Assembly (NCBI GenBank): GCA_029259675.1
Contig: JAJDES010000382.1
Coordinates: 1 to 24,665 of the forward strand
Origin: Planctomycetota bacterium
GTDB lineage: Bacteria > Planctomycetota > UBA1135 > GCA-002686595
Reading direction: 5' to 3'
DNA: 24,665 bases
Shown here: piece by piece, positions 8,142 through 16,216 of the stretch
Numbering within the stretch: the first letter of the stretch is position 1
Layout of the letters: every line of letters starts with the position of its first letter
Notes under the pieces: generated by a model
What the model was told of the DNA's origin: nothing
Databases searched by the model: none
The model's input: only the letters and a program-made list of their open reading frames with translations
Translations under genes and position numbers: made by a program

Positions 8142-10193
8142 ATGCCCCTGGCCCTTCCATCCATGCCTTCGGCCCCAGGGCCCCGTCTGCCCGTGAGCCT
8201 TTCCAACCCCGTACGAGCAAAGCACGCTGCCCGCAAGCGCTACCTGGCATTCGGCCTGGCGGCCACCCTCTCGTTCGGATCCTGTAGCGGGGATTCCGAT
8301 CCGGAGCCGTCCCAAGCGAGCGCTCCTCCGGCGCTTACAAGTCAGACTCAATCCGCAGCTGACACTCCGCAGCGCTCAACGATTACCCCGGCTCCCGCGG
8401 GTGTCAGCGAGCCGATTCAGGCCCAGAAGCCCCCCAGCGGGCCCATCGCTTGGTCCGGTCGTATGGACGATGTGGCCCAGGAGCGCGGCTTGACCTACAA
8501 CAATCGCTCCGGCAGGGCGGGCAAGCCGACCGTGCTCGAGGCCGGCGGCGCGGGCGTGGCGGCCCTGGACTTGGGCAATGACGGAGACCCCGATCTGGTT
8601 TTCTCCCAGGGACTCGAGTCCCTGCCGGCGCTCGTTGCGGGTGCGGGCGCGGACCTTGAAGTCTTCGAGAACCTGGGCGACGCGCGCTTTGAAGCTCGGC
8701 CCGGGCCCGGACTTAGCGGGTGGTGGACGGCCCTGGCTGCCGGAGATGTCAACGGCGACGGGCGCAGCGATTTGTTTGCGGGCGCCTTCGGTGACCTGCA
8801 ATTGCTTCTGCAGAACGAATCGGGGGAGCTGACGCCCACTTCGAATTCGGGACTCATGCCCGATCCCGAACTGGAGCCCTACGCCAAGTTCGAGGTCGGC
8901 GCCGAACGGGAAGCCGGGCACGCACCGCGCTGGATCACGGCCTTGGTGCCCTTCGATGCCGATCTGGATGGCGACCTGGATCTTTTCAGTGGGCAGTACC
9001 TGGACCTGGACCCCGTCGACCCCCCACTCAAGGAATTGGGCCAAGGCGTCTTGTCCGTGCCCTGCCAGTGGAAGGGCTTGGACGTTTACTGCGGCCCGCA
9101 CGGCATGAAGCCCCAAGCAGACCGACTTTTCCTCGGCGACGGCAAGGGGGCCTTCAGCGATGCCTCCGACCGACTCGCTCCGGTTTCGCCCGGATTCACC
9201 TTGGCCGCCGGCGCCTTTGATGCCGACGGCGATGGCGACAGTGATCTGTATGTCGCCGTGGACAGCACGGCCAACATGCTCTGGATCAATTCAGATGGTG
9301 AGCGCTTTGATGAAGCTGCCGGCATGGCCGGCGTCGCCACCAACTTGGACGGCAGGGCTCAGGCGGGCATGGGAGTGGCGACCGGCGACATCGATCGCGA
9401 CGGGCGCCTCGACTTTGCCCTGACCAACTTTTCGGACGAACCGACGGAATTGTTCACGGCTTCGCCGACCGGTTTTCAATGCGTAACCCATCGCATGGGG
9501 CTCGGCAACAGCACGCGCCGCTTGCTTTCCTGGGGCGTGCACCTGATCGATTTTGACGGCGACTCCTGGCTCGATTTGTTCACAGCCAATGGTCACGTCT
9601 ACCCCCAGGCGGACAGGCCCCTGACCGGCACGAGCTATGCTCAACCCGACAGCCTTTGGTCCCTCGCCCAGGGCCGTGCGCGGGAAGTGCAATTGGAAGG
9701 TGAGCATTCCATTCTCAAGCTCAAACGCGGCAGTCGCGGTTCCGCCGTTGCCGACTTCGATGGAGACGGGCGCCCTGATTTGGTCATCGCACACATCGAT
9801 GCACCGGCTAGCTTGGCACTCAACCGACTGGGCGACGAAGTGGACAACAAGCGACTGGTTATTCGGCTCGAGGGGCCCTCGTTGCCCAATCCTGATTCGG
9901 CGCGGCAAACGCCGCGCGATGCCAACGGAGCTCGCGTCGTCGTCGTACCCAATCAAGTGGAAGGCAATTCGCAAGCTCCATTCGCACTCCTGTGCGAAGT
10001 GCGCACCGCAACCGGATTTCAATCCGCATCCAGCCCGAGCCTCTTCTTCGGACTCGGCCAAAGTAGCGGCTATCAGGAAATTCAAGTGCTCTGGCCCTCG
10101 GGCGCGGTGGAACGCTTGCCGGCCGGCGAAGCAAACAGGCGCCTGTGGATTCGAGAGGGAAGCGGACTAATCAAAAGCGAGGAATTCAACTGA
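8142..10193 (+). CDS. FG-GAP/VCBS repeat lipoprotein with ASPIC/UnbV C-terminal domain (CRTAC1-like)
   Basis: This 683-residue exported protein belongs to the CRTAC1-like group, predicted beta-propellers with calcium-binding loops. A basic stretch RKR, a hydrophobic helix and the lipobox-like FGSC (C48) indicate a lipoprotein; a Pro/Ser/Thr-rich linker follows to about residue 100. Seven DxDxDGxxDL-type loops occur near residues 143, 202, 272, 360, 416, 470 and 538 (for example DADGDGDSDLY and DFDGDGRPDLV). The family segment YCGPHGMKPQADRLFLGDG is at 316-334. The end (about 572-660), with ANGARVVV, SLFFGLGQ and VLWPSGAVERL, is the ASPIC/UnbV domain. The start is uncertain: ATG 8142 has no ribosome site, and GTG 8193 would give a more normal signal peptide. 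Its stop overlaps the next TPR gene by one base. Ligand and partner are unknown; surface adhesion or scaffolding is a guess. Confidence 0.93.
   Translation: MPLALPSMPSAPGPRLPVSLSNPVRAKHAARKRYLAFGLAATLSFGSCSGDSDPEPSQASAPPALTSQTQSAADTPQRSTITPAPAGVSEPIQAQKPPSGPIAWSGRMDDVAQERGLTYNNRSGRAGKPTVLEAGGAGVAALDLGNDGDPDLVFSQGLESLPALVAGAGADLEVFENLGDARFEARPGPGLSGWWTALAAGDVNGDGRSDLFAGAFGDLQLLLQNESGELTPTSNSGLMPDPELEPYAKFEVGAEREAGHAPRWITALVPFDADLDGDLDLFSGQYLDLDPVDPPLKELGQGVLSVPCQWKGLDVYCGPHGMKPQADRLFLGDGKGAFSDASDRLAPVSPGFTLAAGAFDADGDGDSDLYVAVDSTANMLWINSDGERFDEAAGMAGVATNLDGRAQAGMGVATGDIDRDGRLDFALTNFSDEPTELFTASPTGFQCVTHRMGLGNSTRRLLSWGVHLIDFDGDSWLDLFTANGHVYPQADRPLTGTSYAQPDSLWSLAQGRAREVQLEGEHSILKLKRGSRGSAVADFDGDGRPDLVIAHIDAPASLALNRLGDEVDNKRLVIRLEGPSLPNPDSARQTPRDANGARVVVVPNQVEGNSQAPFALLCEVRTATGFQSASSPSLFFGLGQSSGYQEIQVLWPSGAVERLPAGEANRRLWIREGSGLIKSEEFN
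10179..10183 (+). promoter_or_regulatory. Shine-Dalgarno GAGGA of the overlapping TPR gene
   Basis: GAGGA lies nine bases before the ATG at 10193, inside the last codons of the FG-GAP gene. It selects ATG 10193 over the in-frame upstream start at 10145 and indicates translational coupling. Confidence 0.65.
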
Positions 10194-11431
10194 TGAAGTC
10201 ACGGACCGTAAGCTCGCTGAACTTTCGTTCGCTCATGCTCGCCGCCTGCAGCCTCAGTGCGCCGATGCAAACAAACGCTTGCACGCAGAGTGAGGAGACG
10301 ATGGATGCGAGCAGTGCACTCGCGTTGCAAGCCCAAAGCCCGGCACCAACAGGCACGGCATCAACAACGCAAGACTCCGCAGACGCACTTGCGCAGCCCG
10401 CTCAAGATTTGTTGAACAGGCTGCGCCGACTGCAACAACTCGACTTCCCGGCCGAACTGGTTGCCCTAGGTATGCCCGCATTGGCTGAGGGCGGACTCTT
10501 AGCAGTCAACGGGGAAGCCCACGCACTTGTCGCGCGCGCACTATTTGACGGAGGTGAAGAAGAGGCTTCGGCCAAGCTACTCGGCGCTGCGCTCAGCACA
10601 GCCGAGCGCCCCTGGCTCGAACTGGAGCAAGCCAGGCAATTGCTCCAACGCGACCAATTGCAGCAGGTATTGGATTTGCTGCTGACGCGCAGCGGCGCGC
10701 GCTATCCCGTGCGCCACGCCCAACTGCCCGAAAGTTGGCTGTACGCGGCGCGCGCACTGGCACGTTCGGGTTCGCTTCAAAATGCAGCGCCCCTGTGCGA
10801 AGAATTTCTGCGCTTGGCACCCCTGCACCCCGATGCGGACTCCGCCTGGCACCTGCTTGCCAGTCGCGCACTTGAACTGCGCGACTCCGAGCGCGCCCGG
10901 CAGTGCATGGAGCGCGGCAGCTACTTGTCCAACTGGAACGGTGTCTTGCGCGCACGTCGCCTGCAGGTTGAGCGCACGCCGAACGACCCCCTTCCGCGGC
11001 TCGGTTTGGCTCTCACTTGGATGGAAGTGAAGCAATTCGACAGGGCCCAACCGCACCTGGAACAGCTTGTTCAAGAGCATCCCGATTTTGCCCGCGGCTG
11101 GTTTCACTTGGGCGAAATCAGACGCATGGCAGGCGATTTTGCATCGGCTGGGAAGTGCTACGATCGAACGCTCATTGCCGATCCCGGCCATGGACCGTCG
11201 CGCTACAACCGGGCGCTGTTGCATTTGCAAGTCAGCCGGCCCGAGCAAGCCAAACGCGATTTTGAAGTTCTCGTAGAAAACGGCCAAGCCAATCAACCCG
11301 AATTGATCGGGACCTACCTGAATCTGGCACGCATTCACCTCGCAGCCGGCCGCACTGATGCCGCCCAGGCCAACTACGCCCTGTATCGCGACAAGGGCGG
11401 CACGCAGCCACTCGAAGCAAAGGCGCAGTAG
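10193..11431 (+). CDS. Exported TPR protein, partner of the FG-GAP lipoprotein
   Basis: The 412-residue protein begins with a basic n-region, a hydrophobic stretch and a possible lipobox LAAC (C19), so it is probably a lipoprotein, less likely a plain secreted protein. After an Ala/Thr/Gln-rich linker (to about 65) it is almost all helix pairs. The clearest TPR units are in the second half: LGLALTWMEVKQFDRAQPHLEQ, then AxGWFHLGEIRRMAGDFASAGKCYDRTL, SRYNRALLHLQVSRPEQAKRDF and a final YLNLARIHLAAGRTDAAQANY. TPR units are protein-binding scaffolds. The ATG shares one base with the FG-GAP stop (TGATG), so the two proteins are made together in similar amounts; pairs of ASPIC/UnbV and TPR proteins are common in environmental bacteria. 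No enzymatic motif is seen. Confidence 0.9.
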   Translation: MKSRTVSSLNFRSLMLAACSLSAPMQTNACTQSEETMDASSALALQAQSPAPTGTASTTQDSADALAQPAQDLLNRLRRLQQLDFPAELVALGMPALAEGGLLAVNGEAHALVARALFDGGEEEASAKLLGAALSTAERPWLELEQARQLLQRDQLQQVLDLLLTRSGARYPVRHAQLPESWLYAARALARSGSLQNAAPLCEEFLRLAPLHPDADSAWHLLASRALELRDSERARQCMERGSYLSNWNGVLRARRLQVERTPNDPLPRLGLALTWMEVKQFDRAQPHLEQLVQEHPDFARGWFHLGEIRRMAGDFASAGKCYDRTLIADPGHGPSRYNRALLHLQVSRPEQAKRDFEVLVENGQANQPELIGTYLNLARIHLAAGRTDAAQANYALYRDKGGTQPLEAKAQ

Positions 11432-11598
11432 GCCGCGACAAGCAAAGTTTCAGCGCGAGCCTTGAGTTTGAACACCCAAGTCCATGGGTCTGTGCGTTGC
11501 TGCGGGCCTCTCTGCGTCGCACCAAAAGACGCCGTACGCCCCGAATCGGCGCCGTTCGTATTGCTTTACCGAATGCACGACCGGCCTCACTCCGGTGA

Positions 11599-12903
11599 TT
11601 ACTCTAGGGCCGCCAAGAGTTCGCGTGTTTCAGCATCCCAGTCTTCGCGCGGCCATTCCGACAAGCCGCGCTCAAGCACCGTGCGCGCACGTTGATCGAG
11701 ACCCTCTGCGTGCAGTGCTCGAGCCAAGTTGAGATGTACGGGTTCCGGCGGTTCGATCGATTCGCGGCGCAACAGTTCAACAACGCTCTCCCAGTGCCCA
11801 ATGGCGCCCGGCATGTCTCCGAGCTGCGCAAGCGTCACAGCCAGGTGATTCTCCGCGGCGAGGTTCCCGGGTTCGTAAAGCAGGGCGCGCTCGAATAGCT
11901 CGCGGGCACCGATCCAATCGGCTAGCGCGTAGCTTTCGACTCCGCGCCGCACACAGGCCTCCGCTTCGCGAATCATGATCTTCTCGGCACTGCCGAATTC
12001 CCCTTCGGGCAGTCCCAATTCGCGCGCGCGCAACCACAGGGTGAGTGCGGCTTCGAGGTCGTCCACCAATAGTGAAGTCATGCCCGCGCGCCACGCCATC
12101 TGGGCCGCTTGGTCCTCAACCGGATAATTCGCGCCTAGCAGTTCCTCGTACACCTTCAATGAGCGCTCCGGCGCGCCCATGGCGGCGTAAGCGTCGGCCT
12201 TGACGAGTGACAATTCCAAGTCCATCGGAGCCAACTTCAGTCCCTCGCCCGCCAACTTCAAAGCCTCCAGGTGTTGCTGCTCGCGCAATCGCGTGGCAGC
12301 TACCAAGCGGTAGGCCTCTAGCAAAGCGCGTTGGGCGAACGGCAGGTCCGGCTCGACCGCAAGGGCGCGCAGCAAGCTGGCCAGTCCCTCCACCGCGCCG
12401 CCCGGGCGCGAAATGAGATAAATGCCACGGGCCCGTTCCAATTCCGGCGTTCGGCCGGCGGCGCGCAGGCCTCGCTCGATTTCCGATTGGGCGGAATCCA
12501 AGCGGCCCATGAAGGTGTAAATCTCCGCTGCGGTGGCATACACCCGTCCCTCGGCCGGGAAGGCCCGACGCGCGGCCTCCACCGTGCGCAGGGCGGCGAT
12601 GGCGTCCCCCCGCATTTCTGCGATGCGAGCCTCCAACAACATGCCCTCGGCCCCGCGCCGGCCTGCGTGGGCGCTCAAAAGACCCAGGGCCAATTCCAAG
12701 TCGCCGCTTTCAACGGCCCGATAAACGGGCTCGAGCGAGGCATCGACTTCGGTCCCGGGCGCCAGCAATGAGCCCTGTTTGGAAGCCGCCAGCGCGATTT
12801 CGCTGGATTTGGAATGCTGCGCCGCAGGGCCCCTGGCATCGCTTTCGGAATCTCCGCAGGAAGCGCAAATGAGAGCAAGCAAAAGTGCAATCAAGAAAGG
12901 CAT
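11599..12903 (-). CDS. TPR lipoprotein of unknown function
   Basis: This 434-residue protein starts with MPFLIALLLALICASC: a very short n-region without a charge, a hydrophobic core and a cysteine at residue 16 in a lipobox-like CASC, followed by GDSESD. Export as a lipoprotein is likely though the signal is atypical. From about residue 50 the chain is built of helical hairpins with TPR spacing, for example ALGLLSAHAGRRGAEGMLLEA at the start, LAAENHLAVTLAQLGDMPGAIGHWE (about 345-370) and HLNLARALHAEGLDQRARTVLERGL near the end. It converges on the other TPR gene (168 bp between stops) and is divergent from mtaB. No ribosome site is seen. A partner-binding scaffold role is all that can be inferred. 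Confidence 0.88.
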   Translation of the reverse strand: MPFLIALLLALICASCGDSESDARGPAAQHSKSSEIALAASKQGSLLAPGTEVDASLEPVYRAVESGDLELALGLLSAHAGRRGAEGMLLEARIAEMRGDAIAALRTVEAARRAFPAEGRVYATAAEIYTFMGRLDSAQSEIERGLRAAGRTPELERARGIYLISRPGGAVEGLASLLRALAVEPDLPFAQRALLEAYRLVAATRLREQQHLEALKLAGEGLKLAPMDLELSLVKADAYAAMGAPERSLKVYEELLGANYPVEDQAAQMAWRAGMTSLLVDDLEAALTLWLRARELGLPEGEFGSAEKIMIREAEACVRRGVESYALADWIGARELFERALLYEPGNLAAENHLAVTLAQLGDMPGAIGHWESVVELLRRESIEPPEPVHLNLARALHAEGLDQRARTVLERGLSEWPREDWDAETRELLAALE

Positions 12904-12941
12904 AGGCTGAAGATTGTACGAGTCTTTAGACTTCCCGCGCC
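12904..12941. promoter_or_regulatory. Very short divergent intergenic region between TPR lipoprotein and mtaB
   Basis: Only 38 bp separate the two opposed start codons. No Shine-Dalgarno is visible on either side. At least one promoter must overlap the start of the opposite gene, or both transcripts are nearly leaderless. Confidence 0.5.
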
Positions 12942-14309
12942 GTGCGCAGTGTTCGCTTCCTCACCTTTGGCTGCAAAGCCAACCAATACGATTCGCAGCT
13001 TCTGCGCGAAGCCCTCGTTAGGCGGGGCTGGCAGGAGGGCGGAGCCCGTGGTCAGGATGACCTCCTAGTGGTCAACACCTGCACTGTTACCGCCGAAGCC
13101 GGTCGCAAAGCGCGACAGGCCATCCGCCGCGCCCACCGCGAAAATTCCTCGCTGAAAATCGCCGTAACGGGTTGCCTGGCTGAGGATGAACCCGAATTGC
13201 TGCGCGAAATGCCCGGCGTCGAGTGGGTACTTGGCAATGGCGACGCCAAGCGGCCGGCCCATTTCCTGCGTCAGCTCGGCGAGGAACTCGATCCGGAGGA
13301 GCTCGGCATACCGGCCGGGATCACAGCCTTTGCCGGGCATACGCGCGCCTTTGTGAAGATCCAGGATGGCTGCGATCGAGCCTGCTCGTTCTGCCTCATC
13401 CCGCGCGTGCGCGGCCGCAGCAAATCGCGCCCGATTCCCGAATTGCAGGCCGAAATCACGGCTTTGCTTGAAAACGGTTTCACGGAAATCGTGCTCTGCG
13501 GCATTCACATCGGGCACTGGGGACTCGACGCGAACCCGCGCCAGGGCCTGGGTGATTTGCTGCACGCCTTGGCTTCGATTGAGATTCGGGGCTCCGTCAA
13601 TCGCGATTGGCGTTTGCGACTCTCCTCCATTGAAGCCACCGAGGTTGACGGCCCGGTATTGGCCGCCATGGCCGCGCACCCAGGCCGCATTGCGGCGCAC
13701 CTGCACATGCCGCTGCAATCGGGTGACGACGAGGTCTTGATCAAAATGAATCGCTGGTACGGTTCGGACGAATACCTCGCCGCCTGCGAAAACATCCGCG
13801 CCGCGCTCGACAATCCGGCCTTTACCGCAGATGTGTTGGTCGGTTTCGATGGCGAAGCGGAGCACAACTTCCAAAACACGTTAAACACCGTGCGCGAGGC
13901 CAAATTGGCCCGTGTGCACGTTTTCCCCTTTTCGCCGCGACCGGGAACAGCGGCGGCTCAGCCCCGGGATTTGCCCTCCAAGGAAGAGGTGCGGGACCGC
14001 CGCGCCAGGCTGTCGGAGCTCGCCGCGGAACTGAAGAACGAGTACATGCTCTCCATGCACGGCATGGATGAGCGCGTTGTGCTCGAGGGTTGGTCGGGCT
14101 TGTGCGGGCGCTATCAGCGCGTGCGCGTCATCCCTGAGCAATACAGCGGTCCTCCCCCGGCCGTGGCCCACGTAACGCTTGCCGCTGAAAAGGATGCCGA
14201 TGGCAACGTGCAGCTGGTGGGCCACAGAGCGGGTGGAGCCCAAAACCCGGCCTCCGCGCATGTTCCGTCGCCCATCGGAACAACTGCCGCCGCCGGCCGA
14301 CCAAACTAG
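12942..14309 (+). CDS. mtaB: tRNA N6-threonylcarbamoyladenosine (t6A37) methylthiotransferase MtaB
   Basis: MtaB is a radical SAM methylthiotransferase that turns t6A at position 37 of ANN-decoding tRNAs into ms2t6A. The N-terminal MTTase domain carries three cluster cysteines, C11 (FLTFGCKANQYDSQ), C47 (VVNTCTVTAEAG) and C78 (VTGCLAE). The GCK-NQY and NTCTVT forms are those of MtaB rather than MiaB or RimO. The radical SAM cluster is DGCDRACSFCLIPRVRG (C144, C148, C151). A TRAM domain (about 375-435, from VVLEGWSG) binds tRNA. Length 455 is normal, with a slightly long Ala/Pro tail. The GTG start is fixed by the family motif beginning four residues later; there is no ribosome site. It is 11 bp upstream of the uracil-DNA glycosylase gene and probably co-transcribed. 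Confidence 0.93.
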   Translation: MRSVRFLTFGCKANQYDSQLLREALVRRGWQEGGARGQDDLLVVNTCTVTAEAGRKARQAIRRAHRENSSLKIAVTGCLAEDEPELLREMPGVEWVLGNGDAKRPAHFLRQLGEELDPEELGIPAGITAFAGHTRAFVKIQDGCDRACSFCLIPRVRGRSKSRPIPELQAEITALLENGFTEIVLCGIHIGHWGLDANPRQGLGDLLHALASIEIRGSVNRDWRLRLSSIEATEVDGPVLAAMAAHPGRIAAHLHMPLQSGDDEVLIKMNRWYGSDEYLAACENIRAALDNPAFTADVLVGFDGEAEHNFQNTLNTVREAKLARVHVFPFSPRPGTAAAQPRDLPSKEEVRDRRARLSELAAELKNEYMLSMHGMDERVVLEGWSGLCGRYQRVRVIPEQYSGPPPAVAHVTLAAEKDADGNVQLVGHRAGGAQNPASAHVPSPIGTTAAAGRPN

Positions 14310-14320
14310 GGGGCCCATTC

Positions 14321-15247
14321 GTGCAAGAACTCGAACCGGCAGCCCAGGATCCCCAACAGAACAGCGGGCCGGCCCCCAGCGTTGCCCAGGATTTGGCCCA
14401 GCTAACGCGCGACCTGCGCCGCTTCACTCGCCGCACGCGCAACCGGGGCCTCAAGCGCTATCCGATACCGGATGGGTTGCGGATGGAAACGGCAGCGCCT
14501 GAGTCGGGTCCGGAGCGAAGCACCGGCTCGCCCATCCCGAGCGGGCGAGCACCGTCCGATTCGGCCGAACCCGGAAGGGCTCACTCCGCACCGAGTGCGC
14601 CCCGGGGCCGGACTCCGTCCGATGCCGAAACGGGTCCCGGCGGCGTCACCCCCGATCAAATTCGCGCACGGGCAGCCGCCTGCCAAAATTTGGAAGAGTT
14701 GCGCGCCGAAGTGGCCAAATGCACTGCTTGCGACCTCTGCAAGACCCGCACCCAAACCGTCTTCCAGGACGGGCAAGGGTCGCGCGGCGTGCTGTTCGTG
14801 GGCGAGGCGCCCGGAGCCGATGAGGATCGCGAGGGACTGCCCTTCGTCGGTAAAGCGGGCAAGCTTTTGACCGACATCATCGAAAAGGGCATGGGCATCA
14901 GCCGCAGCGAAGTCACGATCGCCAACGTGCTCAAGTGCCGGCCACCGGACAACCGGGACCCGAAACCGATCGAGAAGGCCCTGTGCACACCATTCTTGGA
15001 CCGCCAGATTGAACTGCTCGATCCAAAAGTCGTGATTCCCCTGGGGCGCCACGCGGCCTGTCACTTGCTGCAGTCCGATTCGACCATGGGCCAGTTGCGC
15101 GGGCGCATTCACGAGCGCGGTGGTCGAAAATTCGTGCCGACCTACCACCCCGCCTTTCTCCTGCGCAGCCCGCACATGAAATCCAAGTGCTGGACCGACA
15201 TCCAGCTCGCCATGACCGAGCTGGGGCTCAAGCCGCGCGGAAAGTAG
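14321..15247 (+). CDS. Family 4 uracil-DNA glycosylase with long N-terminal extension
   Basis: This enzyme removes uracil from DNA, starting base-excision repair of deaminated cytosine. The catalytic domain is at about 125-308: cluster cysteines C134 and C137 (CTAC), the water-activating loop GEAPGADEDREGLPFVGKAG (161-180), VLKCRPPDNRDPKP with C206, C222 sixteen residues later, and the HPAFLLR motif (276-282). Four cysteines with this spacing hold the [4Fe-4S] cluster of family 4. Residues 1-115 are an extension rich in Pro, Ser, Gly, Arg and Glu, with a basic patch RRFTRRTRNRGLKRY (33-47) that may touch DNA or a partner. Family 4 enzymes are usually 190-240 residues. The start is GTG 14321 with AGGGGG seven bases upstream; ATG at codon 55 would also leave the domain whole. 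Confidence 0.93.
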   Translation: MQELEPAAQDPQQNSGPAPSVAQDLAQLTRDLRRFTRRTRNRGLKRYPIPDGLRMETAAPESGPERSTGSPIPSGRAPSDSAEPGRAHSAPSAPRGRTPSDAETGPGGVTPDQIRARAAACQNLEELRAEVAKCTACDLCKTRTQTVFQDGQGSRGVLFVGEAPGADEDREGLPFVGKAGKLLTDIIEKGMGISRSEVTIANVLKCRPPDNRDPKPIEKALCTPFLDRQIELLDPKVVIPLGRHAACHLLQSDSTMGQLRGRIHERGGRKFVPTYHPAFLLRSPHMKSKCWTDIQLAMTELGLKPRGK

Positions 15248-16216
15248 CAAGTCGCCGCCGTACAACGCCGGCATCGATCGGGTGACAATGGCACCCTAAT
15301 GCCCAATTAGTATCCATATAATAGGCACTTAGGGGCCCACAGCCTCAATGGCAAGCTTGGCAAGCCCGGGCGGGCGCAGGTCCGTGCTGGGCCAAAATGC
15401 GCTTCCATCGAGGAAACGGGTCCAATCACGCCAGTGACCCCCGGCCCACGGCCGCGGCGCGCCCACAACAGTGGTTATTGGACCTTCGCCGGGCCCGGTT
15501 CAACATGATTCGAGGGCCAGCCCTGGACCTCGCAAGCCCCTCTCCCAGCCGCCGTTCGCAGCTCCCAGCCTCTCCCAGATCCCGCAGTACCCGCCAAACC
15601 CTGTAATTAATGGGATCCTCGATGAAGCCTTGGGGTAACCACCTAGCCAGACCTGGGTAGCCCCTCGGTTGACCCCTGGAAGGACCCCGGATATCTTCTG
15701 CGGCCTTCTAGGAACGCGGCGTAAGCGCTGTTGAGACAAGCAATTCAGGGGGGTGTTTCGGTTCTGTGGGCTCCAACCGAGTCCTTGGTCCGCGCCACGT
15801 TGGAGGTTGGCATCGCCGCGAGCGATGGGACTGGCTTGCTGAGCGCCTTGCGCTGTGCAACAAAGCCGTGCGCGTCACGGCCGGCTCCCACGCTCTTTTC
15901 GACACCCAATCACGGCTCGTCGCCCCTCGCTCTGCGCGACTACGTCTTGAGTTTCGCGGACTTCATTAAAAGAGGTCCCCTGATTTTCAAGTAGGTCGCG
16001 AGCGCGCCCAAGCTCATCCAAGTGCTTGAACGCGAATGATCGAGGAAGCCAGCTCCTCATGCATCGAACAACTTCGACGCCAACGCGCGCCTTGCGTGCG
16101 CACCGGCGCGGATTCCATCGAGTTGAGAAGTACGAAGTCCGAGCGAGGTCAATGTCGCGCGCCCTTTATTGCTATCCATCGAGTTCGTTACTCCAAGAGA
16201 AAGCCCCATCCCCGCC
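15248..16216. other. 969-bp non-coding gap before the secretin gene
   Basis: This is the longest stretch without a recognised gene. Short open frames occur on both strands but show no domain, signal peptide or ribosome site. What can be seen: an AT-rich island near 15300-15330 with TATAAT at 15317-15322 but no -35 box at the right distance; a repeated TCCCAG string around 15540-15585; and otherwise mixed sequence of slightly lower GC. The promoter of the secretin gene should lie at the right end. It may hold a small RNA or decayed coding sequence, but I cannot show either. Confidence 0.4.

Noticed and set aside
8376..9116. Minus-strand frame of 246 codons
   Set aside because: It is the antisense shadow of the FG-GAP gene, whose repeats are unmistakable on the plus strand.
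11432..11598. Terminator search between the convergent TPR genes
   Set aside because: I found only short palindromes such as CGGCGCCG and no stem followed by a T-tract in either direction.
15317..15322. TATAAT box resembling a -10 element
   Set aside because: The nearest -35-like string (GTGACA at 15282-15287) is 29 bases away, too far for a normal promoter, and there is no gene close downstream.
15650..15720. Possible signal recognition particle RNA, suggested by CTGGAAGGA
   Set aside because: The conserved GGAAGCA/tetraloop context and flanking helix are absent.
15731..15994. Open frame of 87 codons in the long gap
   Set aside because: The start is not preceded by a ribosome site and the translation has no recognisable motif; I could not support it as a gene or as a remnant of a named family.
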